Origin: Actinobacteria bacterium UBA4719
GTDB taxonomy: Bacteria; Actinomycetota; Actinomycetes; Actinomycetales; Dermatophilaceae
Direction of reading: 5' to 3'
DNA: 47,782 nt
Assembly: GCA_002404345.1 (NCBI GenBank)
Contig: DHJN01000017.1
Span: 8,635-56,416 of the forward strand
Shown: positions 1-9,648 of the stretch, one piece after another
Layout: every line of letters starts with the position of its first letter
Position numbering within the stretch: position 1 is the first letter of the stretch
Translations under genes and position numbers: made by a program
The notes under the pieces: generated by a model
Seen by the model: the letters and a program-made list of their open reading frames with translations, nothing else
The model's database searches: none
What the model was told of the DNA's origin: nothing

Positions 1-2
1 AG

Positions 3-17
3 GAGCACGACGAATAG
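3..17 (+). CDS. Possible 3' end of an upstream gene (ferredoxin?)
   Basis: One frame reads E-H-D-E and then a TAG stop just before dapC. Actinobacterial dapC is commonly preceded by a seven-iron ferredoxin gene whose product often ends in an acidic, His-containing tail, so this could be its end. Only four codons are visible, so the assignment rests on context alone. Confidence 0.25.
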   Translation, partial: EHDE

Positions 18-65
18 AGCCGACTAGACCAGCTGCCCTCGCACCCGACAGTCATCGCCCCGACC

Positions 66-1316
66 ATGGATAGCCTTCCTGACTTCCCATGGGACTCGCT
101 CGTTCCGTACAAGGAGCGGGCGAGCTCTCATGCTGACGGGCTCGTCGACCTCTCGGTGGGCACTCCCGTCGATCCGACGCCGGATGTCGTCAGGGCTGCC
201 CTGAGCGCCGCGGCCGATGCCCACGGCTACCCGCAGACGTGGGGCACGCCTACCCTTCGGGAGGCGGTGGCTGAGTGGTTCGCGCGGCGTCGTGGCGTTC
301 CGGAGGTGAACCCTGACGGGGTTCTGCCGACGGTGGGCAGCAAGGAGCTGGTGGCCTGGCTGCCGACGTTGCTCGGCGCCGGGCCCGGCGATGTGGTCGC
401 GTTCCCCGCTCTTGCCTATCCCACGTATGACGTGGGCGCGCGGATCGCGGGCGCCTCGCCGCAGACGATGGACAGCCTGACAAGCATGGGCCCGATGCCG
501 GCTGTGACGTCGACAACGACGCCAAAACTGTTGTGGGTCAACAGTCCCAGCAACCCCACGGGGCAGGTCCTGGGCATCGAGCATCTCGCGAAGGTCGTCC
601 GATGGGCCCGGCAGCACGGCGTGGTCGTGGCCAGTGATGAGTGCTATGCCGAGCTGGACTGGCGGGGCGGCGACATCGCTCTGGGGGACACAGCGGCGGG
701 GGCGGCCCCAGGGCTACCCACTCCTGGATCCGTCCCGAGCATCCTTGACCCACGGGTGTGTGGCGGAAGTCACGAGGGTCTGCTCGCGGTCTACTCGCTG
801 AGCAAGCAGAGCAACATGGCCGGTTATCGCGCCGCCTTCGTGGCGGGGGACCCGACGCTCGTCGGCCGGCTGCTCGAGATCCGCAAGCATGCAGGGATGA
901 TGGTTCCCTGGCCGGTTCAGCAGGCGATGATAGCCGCCCTGGCGGACGATACCCATGTCGCGCAGCAGAAGGCGCGTTACGGCATACGGCGTGAGCAGCT
1001 GAAGACCGCGCTCGAGTGCGTCGGATATCACATCGAGCACTCCGAAGCCGGCCTGTATCTGTGGACCACCGGTGGCGGCCGCGACGGTGACTCCGAAACT
1101 GACACCGACGCTGGCACGGACCATGCCACGCCTGCCACGCACGCCGATACCGACTGGTCCCTGCTTGCCAAGCTGGCCGAGCTGGGCATCCTCGTGGCGC
1201 CGGGAACCTTCTACGGTGCCGCGGGTGCGCGCCATGTCCGCATCGCACTGACCGCCACCGACGAGCGCATCAATGCTGCGGTGAGGCGTCTGACTCACTA
1301 TGGGCAGGGGGGGTGA
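66..1316 (+). CDS. dapC: Succinyldiaminopimelate aminotransferase (DapC type)
   Basis: This is a fold-type I PLP aminotransferase of 416 residues, assigned to the transfer of an amino group from glutamate to N-succinyl-2-amino-6-ketopimelate in lysine and peptidoglycan precursor synthesis. The N-terminal LVPYKERA stretch is typical of actinobacterial DapC. The NSPSNPTG motif carries Asn163, and YSLSKQSN holds the PLP lysine at about K247. Two low-complexity insertions stand out: an Ala/Gly/Pro stretch near residue 220 and an Asp/Thr/His-rich one near residue 345. Both probably form surface loops. dapD and dapE lie 2.5-3.5 kb downstream, supporting the pathway. No Shine-Dalgarno sequence precedes the ATG. 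A related aminotransferase of the same fold is the main alternative. Confidence 0.88.
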   Translation: MDSLPDFPWDSLVPYKERASSHADGLVDLSVGTPVDPTPDVVRAALSAAADAHGYPQTWGTPTLREAVAEWFARRRGVPEVNPDGVLPTVGSKELVAWLPTLLGAGPGDVVAFPALAYPTYDVGARIAGASPQTMDSLTSMGPMPAVTSTTTPKLLWVNSPSNPTGQVLGIEHLAKVVRWARQHGVVVASDECYAELDWRGGDIALGDTAAGAAPGLPTPGSVPSILDPRVCGGSHEGLLAVYSLSKQSNMAGYRAAFVAGDPTLVGRLLEIRKHAGMMVPWPVQQAMIAALADDTHVAQQKARYGIRREQLKTALECVGYHIEHSEAGLYLWTTGGGRDGDSETDTDAGTDHATPATHADTDWSLLAKLAELGILVAPGTFYGAAGARHVRIALTATDERINAAVRRLTHYGQGG

Positions 1317-1409
1317 CGATGCCCGGCCACTGGTCGCGGTTTCCGCCGCCGCCATGTGCTGGGGTACCGTGATCGGCGGTGTATTACCCGGCAATGAAGC
1401 CGGGAAACT

Positions 1410-1416
1410 AGGAGGT
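1410..1416 (+). promoter_or_regulatory. Strong ribosome binding site of gltA
   Basis: The sequence AGGAGGT lies ten bases upstream of the gltA ATG. It is one of the few consensus Shine-Dalgarno sites in a window where many genes seem leaderless, which fits a highly translated housekeeping enzyme. Confidence 0.8.
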
Positions 1417-1426
1417 CACTTTCTTT

Positions 1427-2722
<1,296 letters not shown>

Positions 2723-2736
2723 CGCGACGCCGCAGA

Positions 2737-2855
2737 GCACACGTGACAGCCCGGCACACGTGACAGCCCGGCACACGTGACAGCCCGGCACACGTGACAG
2801 CCCGGCACACGTGACAGCACGGCACACGTGACAGCACGGCACACGTGACAGCCCG
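2737..2855. repeat. 17-bp tandem array, seven units, gltA 3' untranslated region
   Basis: Seven back-to-back copies of GCACACGTGACAGCCCG fill the interval. Copies 5 and 6 carry one C-to-A change; the others are identical. The last copy runs into the left arm of the terminator hairpin, so each unit repeats 12-13 bases of that arm (ACAGCCCGGCACA). There are no unique spacers, so it is not a CRISPR array. Confidence 0.95.
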
Positions 2856-2885
2856 GCACATCCCTGTGTGGATGTGCCGGGCTGT
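2848..2885. terminator. Intrinsic terminator between gltA and the convergent unit
   Basis: A perfect 16-bp inverted repeat (2848-2863 with 2870-2885) surrounds a six-base loop. There is no clear T-run, as is common in high-GC actinobacteria. Its position between convergent genes suggests use from both sides. Confidence 0.85.
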
Positions 2886-2931
2886 TGCGTGTGTTCACGC
2901 CTCGCAACCGCGTTCTTGGTGAACCCGGCTC

Positions 2932-3816
2932 TCAACGACGGGTAATCGTCACCGAGGTCGGGGCAACGGCCTTGGTGGCCGCGTGCCACGACCAGGCCTC
3001 CTCACCGCGACCGCGGGTCCAGGCACGGTCGCCGACCGTGACGGAGGTGATGCCATCGGCTTCGGCGTGGGCAACGGCCCAGGAACCCGCGGCCCACGCC
3101 TCCTGCGCGGTGCGGCTCGTCGCACGAACATTGGATCCGTCGACATTGGTAGGCACGCCGAGCTCGGCGGTGAGCTGTGCGGCGATACGCGCCGCGGGAG
3201 TGCTCACCGTCGCGGCGTTCAGTCGGCAACCGATGCCGCCGGCAGAGTGGCCGGCCAGAGTCGAGGCGAGGATGCGCCCCTCCTCCTCGTGGTCGGCGTA
3301 TGCCTGCGGGAACCCGCTGCGTTGGATCTCCTGGGCCACCTTGGTGATCTCCAGGGCCTCATAGCCGGGGATCTTGATCAGGGCGTCATAGAACTTGTTG
3401 GTCGCGTGGACGGGGTCCAGGATCTGTTTCTCTGTCCCCCACCCCTGACTCGGGCGCTGCTGGAACAACCCGAGGGAGTCGAGGTCCCCGAACCTGATGT
3501 TGCGCAGCTTGGACTCCACGATCGCCGTGGCGTTGGCGACTGTGGCCGCACGCGCCGGTAGGCCACGCTTGAGGGCTATCGCGGTGATCGTGGCTGCGTT
3601 GGCGCTCTGCTCGGGGGAGAACGTGACGTGGTGTCCGAGTGCCGTGGCACGACATGACGGCTCGCCGAAGTTCGTGATGAACGTGGTGTAGGCGAAGTAG
3701 CCGGCGCCGCCCACCAGCGCGGCGATGACGGGCAACATGACTCGGCCGACCCAACGCCGCCGCCGCCGACCGTGACCGATCGACAGGTGGTGGATCCGGT
3801 TCTCAGTGGTTGGCAT
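2932..3816 (-). CDS. Membrane-anchored transglycosylase-like protein
   Basis: The 294-residue product has a short basic cytoplasmic N-terminus (a run of arginines at 18-25), one membrane segment at about 25-46, and an extracellular part. Residues 95-130 contain [11 protein letters not shown] and [17 protein letters not shown], matching a lysozyme/transglycosylase-like fold widespread in actinobacteria, with Glu101 as possible catalytic acid. The family has no firm name; some homologues are labelled heavy-metal transporter without support. The start codon overlaps the end of dapD by 14 bases, so the two genes are probably co-transcribed and translationally coupled. A wall-remodelling role beside a peptidoglycan-precursor gene is inference. 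Confidence 0.7.
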   Translation of the reverse strand: MPTTENRIHHLSIGHGRRRRRWVGRVMLPVIAALVGGAGYFAYTTFITNFGEPSCRATALGHHVTFSPEQSANAATITAIALKRGLPARAATVANATAIVESKLRNIRFGDLDSLGLFQQRPSQGWGTEKQILDPVHATNKFYDALIKIPGYEALEITKVAQEIQRSGFPQAYADHEEEGRILASTLAGHSAGGIGCRLNAATVSTPAARIAAQLTAELGVPTNVDGSNVRATSRTAQEAWAAGSWAVAHAEADGITSVTVGDRAWTRGRGEEAWSWHAATKAVAPTSVTITRR

Positions 3817-4741
3817 GGAGGGCCGGGTTCAACGTGATGCCCTGACCGGTGCGCGAGCGCGCCTCGACGGTGCCGGTGACCGAGTTGCGGATGAACAGCA
3901 TCCCCGAGCTGCCCGAGAGCTCCCTGGCCTTGACCACGCGACCGTCCTCCAGCGTCACCTTGGTTCCGGCCGTGACGTAGAGCCCGGCCTCCACGACGCA
4001 GTCGTCACCGAGCGAGATGCCGATCCCGGACTCCGCGCCCAGCAGGCAGCGTTCGCCGATGCTGATGCGGTCGGTGCCGCCTCCGGAGAGCGTCCCCATG
4101 ATCGAGGCGCCGCCGCCGATGTCCGAGCCCTTCCCCACCACGACTCCCGCCACGATGCGGCCCTCGACCATGGAGGCCCCCAGAGTCCCGGCGTTGAAGT
4201 TGACGAAGCCCTCGTGCATCACCGTGGTCCCCTCGGCCAGGTGGGCGCCCAGCCGCACCCGGTCGGCGTCGGCGATGCGGATCCCGCTCGGGACCACGTA
4301 GTCCGTCATCCGGGGGAACTTGTCGACGCTGAAGACCTGAACGGGGCCGGAGTCGCGCAGTCGCATGCGGGTGCGCTCGAAGTCCTCCACGGGGCACGGG
4401 CCCACGTTGGTCCACACGACGTTGTTGAGCACGCCGAAGAGGCCGTCAAGGTTGATGGTGTTCGGGCGCACGAGACGGTGCGAAAGCAGGTGCAGACGCA
4501 GGTAGGCATCTGAGGGGTCGGCGGGCGCGGCGTCAAGGTCGATTGCCACGTGGACCACCTGGGCGCGCACCCCCCGGCGAGGGTCGTCCTTGGCGGCTGC
4601 CGCGAGCTCTGCCGGGGGACCGTAGGGGTCTTCGGTGTCGGCCGGCCCCAGCGCCGGATCGGGGTACCAGGTGTCGAGCACCTGCCCGCCCGTGGTCACT
4701 GTGGCCAGTCCGTATCCCCATGCGCTGCGCTCGCTCGTCAT
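3803..4741 (-). CDS. dapD: Tetrahydrodipicolinate N-succinyltransferase
   Basis: DapD transfers succinyl from succinyl-CoA to tetrahydrodipicolinate, the step before DapC. The 312-residue product matches the long actinobacterial DapD type, with an N-terminal domain followed by a left-handed beta helix seen as hexapeptide-like repeats ([21 protein letters not shown] region onward, then [17 protein letters not shown]). I chose the ATG at 4741 rather than upstream in-frame codons because it gives the family length, begins [15 protein letters not shown], and has a TAGTGT hexamer seven bases upstream. It is divergent from dapE and shares a 61-bp promoter region. It overlaps the downstream transglycosylase-like gene by 14 bases. 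Confidence 0.94.
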   Translation of the reverse strand: MTSERSAWGYGLATVTTGGQVLDTWYPDPALGPADTEDPYGPPAELAAAAKDDPRRGVRAQVVHVAIDLDAAPADPSDAYLRLHLLSHRLVRPNTINLDGLFGVLNNVVWTNVGPCPVEDFERTRMRLRDSGPVQVFSVDKFPRMTDYVVPSGIRIADADRVRLGAHLAEGTTVMHEGFVNFNAGTLGASMVEGRIVAGVVVGKGSDIGGGASIMGTLSGGGTDRISIGERCLLGAESGIGISLGDDCVVEAGLYVTAGTKVTLEDGRVVKARELSGSSGMLFIRNSVTGTVEARSRTGQGITLNPALHANH

Positions 4742-4748
4742 GTGCACA

Positions 4749-4795
4749 ACACTAGGTGAGGGTCCGGGAGGCGGTGAGCACCCGCCGGATACTCT
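4749..4795. promoter_or_regulatory. Divergent leaderless promoter pair, dapD and dapE
   Basis: Reading leftward, TAGTGT (4754-4749) ends seven bases before the dapD ATG. Reading rightward, TACTCT (4790-4795) ends seven bases before the dapE ATG. Neither gene has a Shine-Dalgarno sequence, so both mRNAs probably start at or next to the AUG. The -35 elements are not clear. Confidence 0.55.
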
Positions 4796-4802
4796 GCTTG
4801 TC

Positions 4803-5900
4803 ATGTCTTCCTCCACGTCCTCCACACCCAGCCTCGATCTGGGCGCCGATGTGGTCACCCTGACAGCAGCCCTGTGCGACATCGAGTCTGTCAGCGGCAA
4901 CGAACATCGGATTGCCGACGCCGTCGAGGCCGCCCTGAGACCGCTACCCCATCTGCGGGTGACCCGTGACGGGCACACCCTCGTCGCTCGCACGAACCTG
5001 GGGCGCAGCGAGCGGATCGTGCTGGCCGGTCACCTCGACACGGTCCCGCTGACCGACCCGCCGAACCTTCCGACTCGCCGTGACGGCGACAACCTGGTCG
5101 GTCGCGGCACCTGCGACATGAAGGGCGGTGTGGCCGTTGCGCTGCGCCTGGCGGCTGTGCTGTCCGAACCGACCCGCGACATCACCTACGTGTTCTACGA
5201 CTGTGAAGAGGTCGAGAGCGAACGCAACGGCCTGGCTCGCGTGGGGCGCAACGACCCGGAGCTGCTGGCGGCCGACTTCGCAGTGCTGCTCGAGCCGACC
5301 GACGGTGCCGTCGAGGGCGGCTGCAAGGGCACCTTGCGGGTCGATGTCACTGCCAGGGGCAAGGCGGCGCACTCGGCGCGACCGTGGAACGGTCACAACG
5401 CGATCCATGAGGCGACGTCGATCCTGGGCCGGTTGGTGGCCTATGAGACGCAGACCGTCGAGGTGGACGGGCTCGAGTACCACGAGGCGCTGAACGCAGT
5501 CGGCATCCGGGGCGGGATCGCCGGCAACGTCATCCCCGACGAGTGCGTGGTCACGGTCAACTACCGCTTCGCCCCGAACAAGACGGGCGCGCAGGCCCTG
5601 GCCCACGTGTGCGAGCTGTTCGAGGGGTATGCCGTGGAGCTGACCGACACTGCGGACGGCGCGCGGCCCGGGCTGCACCTGCCAGCGGCGCAGGCATTTG
5701 TCGAGGCGCTTGCGGTCCCGGTGCGGCCCAAAGAGGGCTGGACCGACGTGGCCCTGTTCTCGGGGCTGTCGATCCCGGCGGTGAACTTCGGCCCCGGAGA
5801 CCCGAACTGGGCTCACCACGACCAGGAGCACTGCCCGGTACATCAGCTGGCCGACGTCGAGGCGGCATTGATGCGCTGGCTGGCCCCGCCTTCGGCATAG
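4803..5900 (+). CDS. dapE: Succinyl-diaminopimelate desuccinylase
   Basis: DapE is an M20-family metallohydrolase that removes succinate from N-succinyl-LL-diaminopimelate. The 365-residue protein shows the family metal and catalytic positions: His77 and Asp79 in AGHLDTVP, Asp105 in GTCDMKGG, the Glu135/Glu136 pair in DCEEVES, Glu164 in LLEPTDG, and a late His in WAHHDQEH. The start at 4803 is preferred over longer in-frame options because it follows a TACTCT hexamer by seven bases and starts at the correct family position. The LOG gene begins nine bases after its stop and is probably in the same transcript. Confidence 0.94.
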   Translation: MSSSTSSTPSLDLGADVVTLTAALCDIESVSGNEHRIADAVEAALRPLPHLRVTRDGHTLVARTNLGRSERIVLAGHLDTVPLTDPPNLPTRRDGDNLVGRGTCDMKGGVAVALRLAAVLSEPTRDITYVFYDCEEVESERNGLARVGRNDPELLAADFAVLLEPTDGAVEGGCKGTLRVDVTARGKAAHSARPWNGHNAIHEATSILGRLVAYETQTVEVDGLEYHEALNAVGIRGGIAGNVIPDECVVTVNYRFAPNKTGAQALAHVCELFEGYAVELTDTADGARPGLHLPAAQAFVEALAVPVRPKEGWTDVALFSGLSIPAVNFGPGDPNWAHHDQEHCPVHQLADVEAALMRWLAPPSA

Positions 5901-5909
5901 GTTGGTGCC

Positions 5910-6665
5910 GTGACCGACAAGAGCTACGACTACCTCACCGGCCCCGTCACGTTGCGGCGTAGCCAGGTGCCACCGACCACGACCGATCAGCGACTGCTGG
6001 ACAACGCCGGGCCGGCCGACTGGCTACACGCGGACCCGTGGCGCGTGCTGCGGATCCAGAGCGAGTTCGTCGAGGGTTTCGGCGCACTGGCTGAGCTCGG
6101 CCCTGCGGTCAGCGTGTTCGGTTCTGCGCGCACCAAGCCGGAGGACCCCAACTACTCCCTGGGTGTCGCAGTCGGCAAGTCGCTCGTGCAGGCGGGCTAC
6201 GCCGTCATCACCGGTGGCGGGCCGGGCGCCATGGAGGCCGCCAACAAGGGTGCTCTCGAGGCGGGCGGCACCTCGGTCGGGCTCGGCATCGAGCTGCCGT
6301 TCGAGCAGGGTCTGAACCGCTATGTCGACCTCGGCGTCAACTTCCGCTACTTTTTCGCCCGCAAGACCATGTTCGTGAAGTACGCGCAGGGGTTCATCGT
6401 CCTGCCCGGCGGTTTCGGCACCCTGGACGAGCTGTTCGAGGCCGTGACGCTGGTACAGACACGCAAGGTCACCTCGTTCCCGCTGGTGCTCATCGGCACG
6501 GCGTACTGGGGTGGTCTGCTGCAGTGGCTGCGTGAGACCGCCGCGACCACTGGAACCATCAGCACGTCCGACATCGACCTGCTGCACGTCACCGATGACG
6601 TCGAAGAAGCCGTGCGCATCATCGTCAGCGGGGACAACGAGATGGCCGCCAAGCGTCCCGAATAG
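5910..6665 (+). CDS. LOG family (TIGR00730) nucleotide phosphoribohydrolase
   Basis: The 251-residue protein has the Rossmann-like LOG fold, with VSVFGSART, ITGGGPGAMEAAN and the signature PGGFGTLDELFE around residues 165-177. Family members cleave cytokinin-type nucleoside 5'-monophosphates or related nucleotides to free base and ribose phosphate; the bacterial substrate here is unknown. It starts with GTG nine bases after dapE and is likely translated from the dapE transcript. The gene order dapE-LOG-folP2 is conserved in actinobacteria. It is convergent with folP2 across a long hairpin. Confidence 0.9.
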   Translation: MTDKSYDYLTGPVTLRRSQVPPTTTDQRLLDNAGPADWLHADPWRVLRIQSEFVEGFGALAELGPAVSVFGSARTKPEDPNYSLGVAVGKSLVQAGYAVITGGGPGAMEAANKGALEAGGTSVGLGIELPFEQGLNRYVDLGVNFRYFFARKTMFVKYAQGFIVLPGGFGTLDELFEAVTLVQTRKVTSFPLVLIGTAYWGGLLQWLRETAATTGTISTSDIDLLHVTDDVEEAVRIIVSGDNEMAAKRPE

Positions 6666-6682
6666 CGAGCCCGTCTCACCAC

Positions 6683-6740
6683 GTGAAGTCGCAACGATCG
6701 ACCGTCCAGCCGACTCTTGGGTCGATTGTTGCGCCTTCAC
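6683..6740. terminator. Long hairpin between LOG gene and folP2
   Basis: A 21-bp stem (6683-6703 with 6720-6740, two mismatched positions) encloses a 16-base loop midway between two convergent genes. It probably acts as a bidirectional terminator. It has no T-run. Confidence 0.65.
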
Positions 6741-6747
6741 CGGGAGG

Positions 6748-7638
6748 TTAGGCGAGCGCCCGCCGAGCCAGGAGCGGTATGCCGCTGCGCAGTCCGGCAA
6801 CCATGTCAAGCACCTGTCGGGTCTGCGCGACATCGTGAGCACGCACCATCCGCACGCCCTCCCAGACCGCCACCGCGGTGGTGGCCATCGTGCCGGTGAT
6901 GCGGTCGGACTTGGGGCCGTCGAGCCCGAGCGTCTCGGCGATGAACTTCTTGTTGGACACCGCGAGCAGCACCGGCCATCCGGTCTCGATCAGGGCGCTG
7001 ACCTGACCGGTGACCTGAAGCGAGTGATAGGTGTTCTTGCCGAAGTCCTGGGCGGCGTCGATCAACAGGCCGTCCGGGCGCACTCCGGCTGCCAACGCCG
7101 CATCGGCCTGACGGCTCAGGTCTGCGACAGTCGCGGCGACCACGTCGTCGTAGCGGACCCGGTGCGGGTCGGTGCGCGGCGGATGGCCACCCGTGTGCGC
7201 GCACACGTAGCCGGCACCATGAGCGCCCGCGACCGCCGACAGCTCAGGGTCGTGACCTGCCCAGGCATCGTTGACCAGATCTGCCCCGACATCACAGGCG
7301 GCATCGGCAACGCTGGCCCGCCAGGTGTCGATGCTGATCACCAGGTCCGGATGGGTCGCTCGGATCGCTGCGATGAACGACACCACCCTGTGCAGCTCCT
7401 CGGCGGCGCTGACCTCCGGCCCCGGGCCTGCCTTCACGCCGCCGATATCGACGGCGTCGGCGCCGTCCGCCACCGCGCGAGCCACGGCCTGGAGGGCGAT
7501 CTCGTCATCGAGGTAGCGCCCAGCGTCGTAGAAGGAGTCGGGGGTCCGGTTGATGATCGCCAGCAGGCCCGTCTCGCCTGGCGCGAACGTGCGGCCGCGC
7601 AGACGGAGGTCGCGACCGTTGGGAACGTGGTGAGGCAT
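6748..7638 (-). CDS. folP2: Dihydropteroate synthase paralogue, FolP2 type
   Basis: The 296-residue protein is a pterin-binding TIM barrel of the dihydropteroate synthase family. The first signature reads NRTPDSFYD (residues 30-38), where canonical FolP has a NVTPDSFSDGG-like motif, and it contains DIGGVKAGPG, ISIDTWRA and CAHTGG. These features match mycobacterial FolP2, a paralogue reported to lack dihydropteroate synthase activity, and the neighbourhood (LOG gene, DivIVA-like gene, tag) is that of folP2. A true folP should lie elsewhere. The gpgS gene that adjoins folP2 in mycobacteria is absent. It is divergent from the DivIVA-like gene with only 14 bases between start codons. Its real substrate is unknown. 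Confidence 0.85.
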   Translation of the reverse strand: MPHHVPNGRDLRLRGRTFAPGETGLLAIINRTPDSFYDAGRYLDDEIALQAVARAVADGADAVDIGGVKAGPGPEVSAAEELHRVVSFIAAIRATHPDLVISIDTWRASVADAACDVGADLVNDAWAGHDPELSAVAGAHGAGYVCAHTGGHPPRTDPHRVRYDDVVAATVADLSRQADAALAAGVRPDGLLIDAAQDFGKNTYHSLQVTGQVSALIETGWPVLLAVSNKKFIAETLGLDGPKSDRITGTMATTAVAVWEGVRMVRAHDVAQTRQVLDMVAGLRSGIPLLARRALA

Positions 7639-7640
7639 GA

Positions 7641-7661
7641 CACGATCATCTCGTGATCGTG
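7641..7661. promoter_or_regulatory. Palindrome over the folP2 / DivIVA-like divergent promoters
   Basis: CACGATCA (7641-7648) and TGATCGTG (7654-7661) form a perfect 8-bp inverted repeat with a five-base centre. It covers the gap between divergent start codons and the first codons of the DivIVA-like gene. Possible -10-like hexamers lie in both directions six bases from each start. It could be an operator or simply overlapping promoters. Confidence 0.35.
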
Positions 7662-8000
7662 TTCCTCCTGCTCATCGTCGTCCTGCTGATCGGCCTCACC
7701 ACCGCTGCCGTCATGGGCAAGATTGGTGGTTTCATGGCCGAACCCACCTCCAGCCAGGCCTTCGGCGGCGTCCCCGCCGGGCCGCTGTCCACCGACGATA
7801 TTGGGCACCTGCATTTCGACCAGGCGCTGCGCGGGTATCGCATGGACCAGGTCGACGACGTGCTCGACGCCCTGAGCGCACGTCTGAGCCAGCTCGAGAC
7901 CGAGGTCACCTTGCTGCGCCAGGTCGAGGCCGACTCAACGCGCCAGGTCGAGGCCGAGGCCGCCTCACCGCAGGCACCGGAGTCACCGGAGTCGGATTGA
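7653..8000 (+). CDS. Small membrane-anchored DivIVA-domain protein
   Basis: The 115-residue product has one N-terminal membrane segment (about residues 1-21) followed by a short DivIVA-like segment, LHFDQALRGYRMDQVDDVLD, and a coiled coil continuing to about residue 90. This matches the Rv1209-type protein found between folP2 and tag in actinobacteria. A role in organising growth or division sites is inferred from the domain only. The start is GTG, with no Shine-Dalgarno. The C-terminal part contains a 24-bp-period duplication (7917-7957) that repeats RQVEA. The stop codon overlaps the probable TTG start of tag. Confidence 0.8.
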   Translation: MIVFLLLIVVLLIGLTTAAVMGKIGGFMAEPTSSQAFGGVPAGPLSTDDIGHLHFDQALRGYRMDQVDDVLDALSARLSQLETEVTLLRQVEADSTRQVEAEAASPQAPESPESD

Positions 8001-8617
8001 GCGCCGACGGCCTCGTGGTCGACGACAGTGGGGTGGCGCGTTGTTGGTGGGCCGGGAGCACGGACGACTACATGGCTTATCACGACGATGAGTGGGGCGT
8101 CGCGGTTCACGATGAGGTCGGCCTTCATGAGCGGCTGACCCTCGAGGCCTTCCAGTCGGGGCTGTCCTGGCTCACGATCCTGCGCAAGCGTGAGGGTTTC
8201 CGGGCGGCTTTTGCCGGGTTCGATGCCGACGCCGTCGCCGCTTTCGGTGAGGCCGACGTCGAACGCCTGATGGCTGACACGTCCATCGTGCGCAACCGAC
8301 TCAAGATCAGGGCTGCAGTCCGTAACGCCCAGGCCGTCGTCCGTCTGCGCGACCACGGTGGGCTCGACGAGCTGATGTGGTCCTTCGCGCCGGACGGGCG
8401 CCGCCAACCGCGGACGTCTGCTGATGTTCCCGCCACCACGGCAGAGTCCGTTGCGCTGGCAAAAGCATTGAAGCGCAACGGTTTCGTCTTCGTCGGCCCC
8501 ACCACGATGTACGCCGCCATGCAGGCCTGCGGGCTCGTGAACGATCATCTGGCTGGCTGTTACCGGGCGGCGGATGAGGTGCACTCGGGCAGCCGCCCTG
8601 GTGGGCCTGTGCATTGA
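7997..8617 (+). CDS. tag: DNA-3-methyladenine glycosylase I
   Basis: Tag excises 3-methyladenine from alkylated DNA. Family residues are visible: Cys16 in ARCWWAGS, His29 in MAYHDDEWG, and the late LVNDHLAGC pair form the zinc site, and Glu50 in LTLEAFQSGLSW corresponds to the E. coli pocket glutamate. The start is uncertain. TTG at 7997 overlaps the upstream stop codon (TTGA) and has CCGGAG about eight bases before it, giving 206 residues; GTG at 8015 would give 200. Coupled translation with the DivIVA-like gene is likely. Its stop codon directly abuts that of the convergent enoyl-CoA hydratase gene. Confidence 0.93.
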   Translation: MSADGLVVDDSGVARCWWAGSTDDYMAYHDDEWGVAVHDEVGLHERLTLEAFQSGLSWLTILRKREGFRAAFAGFDADAVAAFGEADVERLMADTSIVRNRLKIRAAVRNAQAVVRLRDHGGLDELMWSFAPDGRRQPRTSADVPATTAESVALAKALKRNGFVFVGPTTMYAAMQACGLVNDHLAGCYRAADEVHSGSRPGGPVH

Positions 8618-9460
8618 TCAGCGACCATGGAAGGTCGGTGTCTCCTTGGCGAGGAACGCCGCAACCGCGGCAGCGTGGTCCTGGCTACCGCCGGTAAGAG
8701 TCATCTGGTCGGCTTCCTGGGCCAGAGACTCGCTCAGCGGGTGACCTGCGGAGAATGCGACTGAGCGCCGGATGGAGCCGTACGCCAGGGTCGGCCCCGT
8801 GGCCAGGGTCCGGGCAAGCTCGTCGACGACAAAGGGGAGCTGCTCGGCACTGACCACGCGGTTGACCATGCCGAGCTCGAGCGCCTCATTCGCCGGGACT
8901 GTGCGCGGGAACATCATCAGCTCCTTGGCCTTGGCCGTGCCGATCAGTCGCGGCAGGGTCCAGCTCGCTCCCGAGTCACAGGACAACGCGATGCCCGCGA
9001 ATGCGAGGTTAAAGCCGCCCGTATCGACGATGATGCGCAGGTCGGCGGCGAACGCGAAGGACGCACCTGCGCCGGCAGCGACACCGTTGATCGCGGCGAT
9101 GACGGGCTTGTTCATGGTTGAGAGCAGCTCGACGATGGGGTTGTAGTGCTTCGGAACCGTTGACCACAGGGACTCGTTCTGGTTGGCGAGCAGATCGACG
9201 TGCTCTCGCAGGTCCTGGCCCACACAGAAGGCACGCCCCGTGCCCGTCAGCACTACACAGCGGACGGCGGGATCCTCCGCCACCCGCAGCAGGGTCGCGA
9301 GCAGGACCTCCTTGGTGGTGAGGTCCAGCGCGTTCATCGCCTCGGGACGGTTCAAGGTCACCGTGGCCACACGGTCGGTGAGGTCGAGCAGCACGGCGGG
9401 TGGAGTCGGCTCCGGTGGCCTTGGCCCCGGTGCCCTGGGTGCGGTCTCGTGCTCTGTCAT
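8618..9460 (-). CDS. Enoyl-CoA hydratase/isomerase family protein
   Basis: The 280-residue crotonase-fold protein has a 20-residue Pro-rich N-terminal extension, then NRPEAMNALD, GTGRAFCVGQDL, and the oxyanion-hole region INGVAAGAGASFAFAADLRI. It resembles the PaaG/EchA group acting on 2-enoyl-CoA thioesters. In place of the usual catalytic glutamate region it reads IALSCDSGASWTLPRL, with an Asp, as in PaaG-like isomerases. The substrate cannot be read from sequence. AGGAG lies about ten bases before the ATG. It is convergent with tag with no spacer and appears to be transcribed alone. Confidence 0.88.
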   Translation of the reverse strand: MTEHETAPRAPGPRPPEPTPPAVLLDLTDRVATVTLNRPEAMNALDLTTKEVLLATLLRVAEDPAVRCVVLTGTGRAFCVGQDLREHVDLLANQNESLWSTVPKHYNPIVELLSTMNKPVIAAINGVAAGAGASFAFAADLRIIVDTGGFNLAFAGIALSCDSGASWTLPRLIGTAKAKELMMFPRTVPANEALELGMVNRVVSAEQLPFVVDELARTLATGPTLAYGSIRRSVAFSAGHPLSESLAQEADQMTLTGGSQDHAAAVAAFLAKETPTFHGR

Positions 9461-9618
9461 GTCCGGTCAGCTCCTCGTCTGGACGCCCGCGCGCAGGAAG
9501 TCATTCGCGAACTCTCGTACTTTGCGCACCGCAGATCCGGGCACGGTGCACTGCCTGTCTGATCCAGATTTCCTCCTGGGGGACGTTGGCACGATAATGG
9601 TAAGTAGGAATGTGCGCA

Positions 9619-9648
9619 CCGGAGGTCTTGGGTCGCGTGTGCCTCCGG
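9619..9648 (+). promoter_or_regulatory. Hairpin in the DUF3117 5' leader
   Basis: CCGGAGG (9619-9625) can pair with CCTCCGG (9642-9648). It lies about 40 bases before the start codon, downstream of a GATAAT hexamer near 9591 that could be a -10 element. The small DUF3117 gene would thus have a structured leader, unlike the many leaderless genes here. Confidence 0.3.

Noticed and set aside
2737..2855. CRISPR-like direct repeat array
   Set aside because: Units are contiguous with no unique spacers and there are no cas genes; it is a tandem array.
4742..4993. Longer DapD starting at 4993
   Set aside because: The extra 84 residues overlap dapE, are not conserved and exceed the family length.
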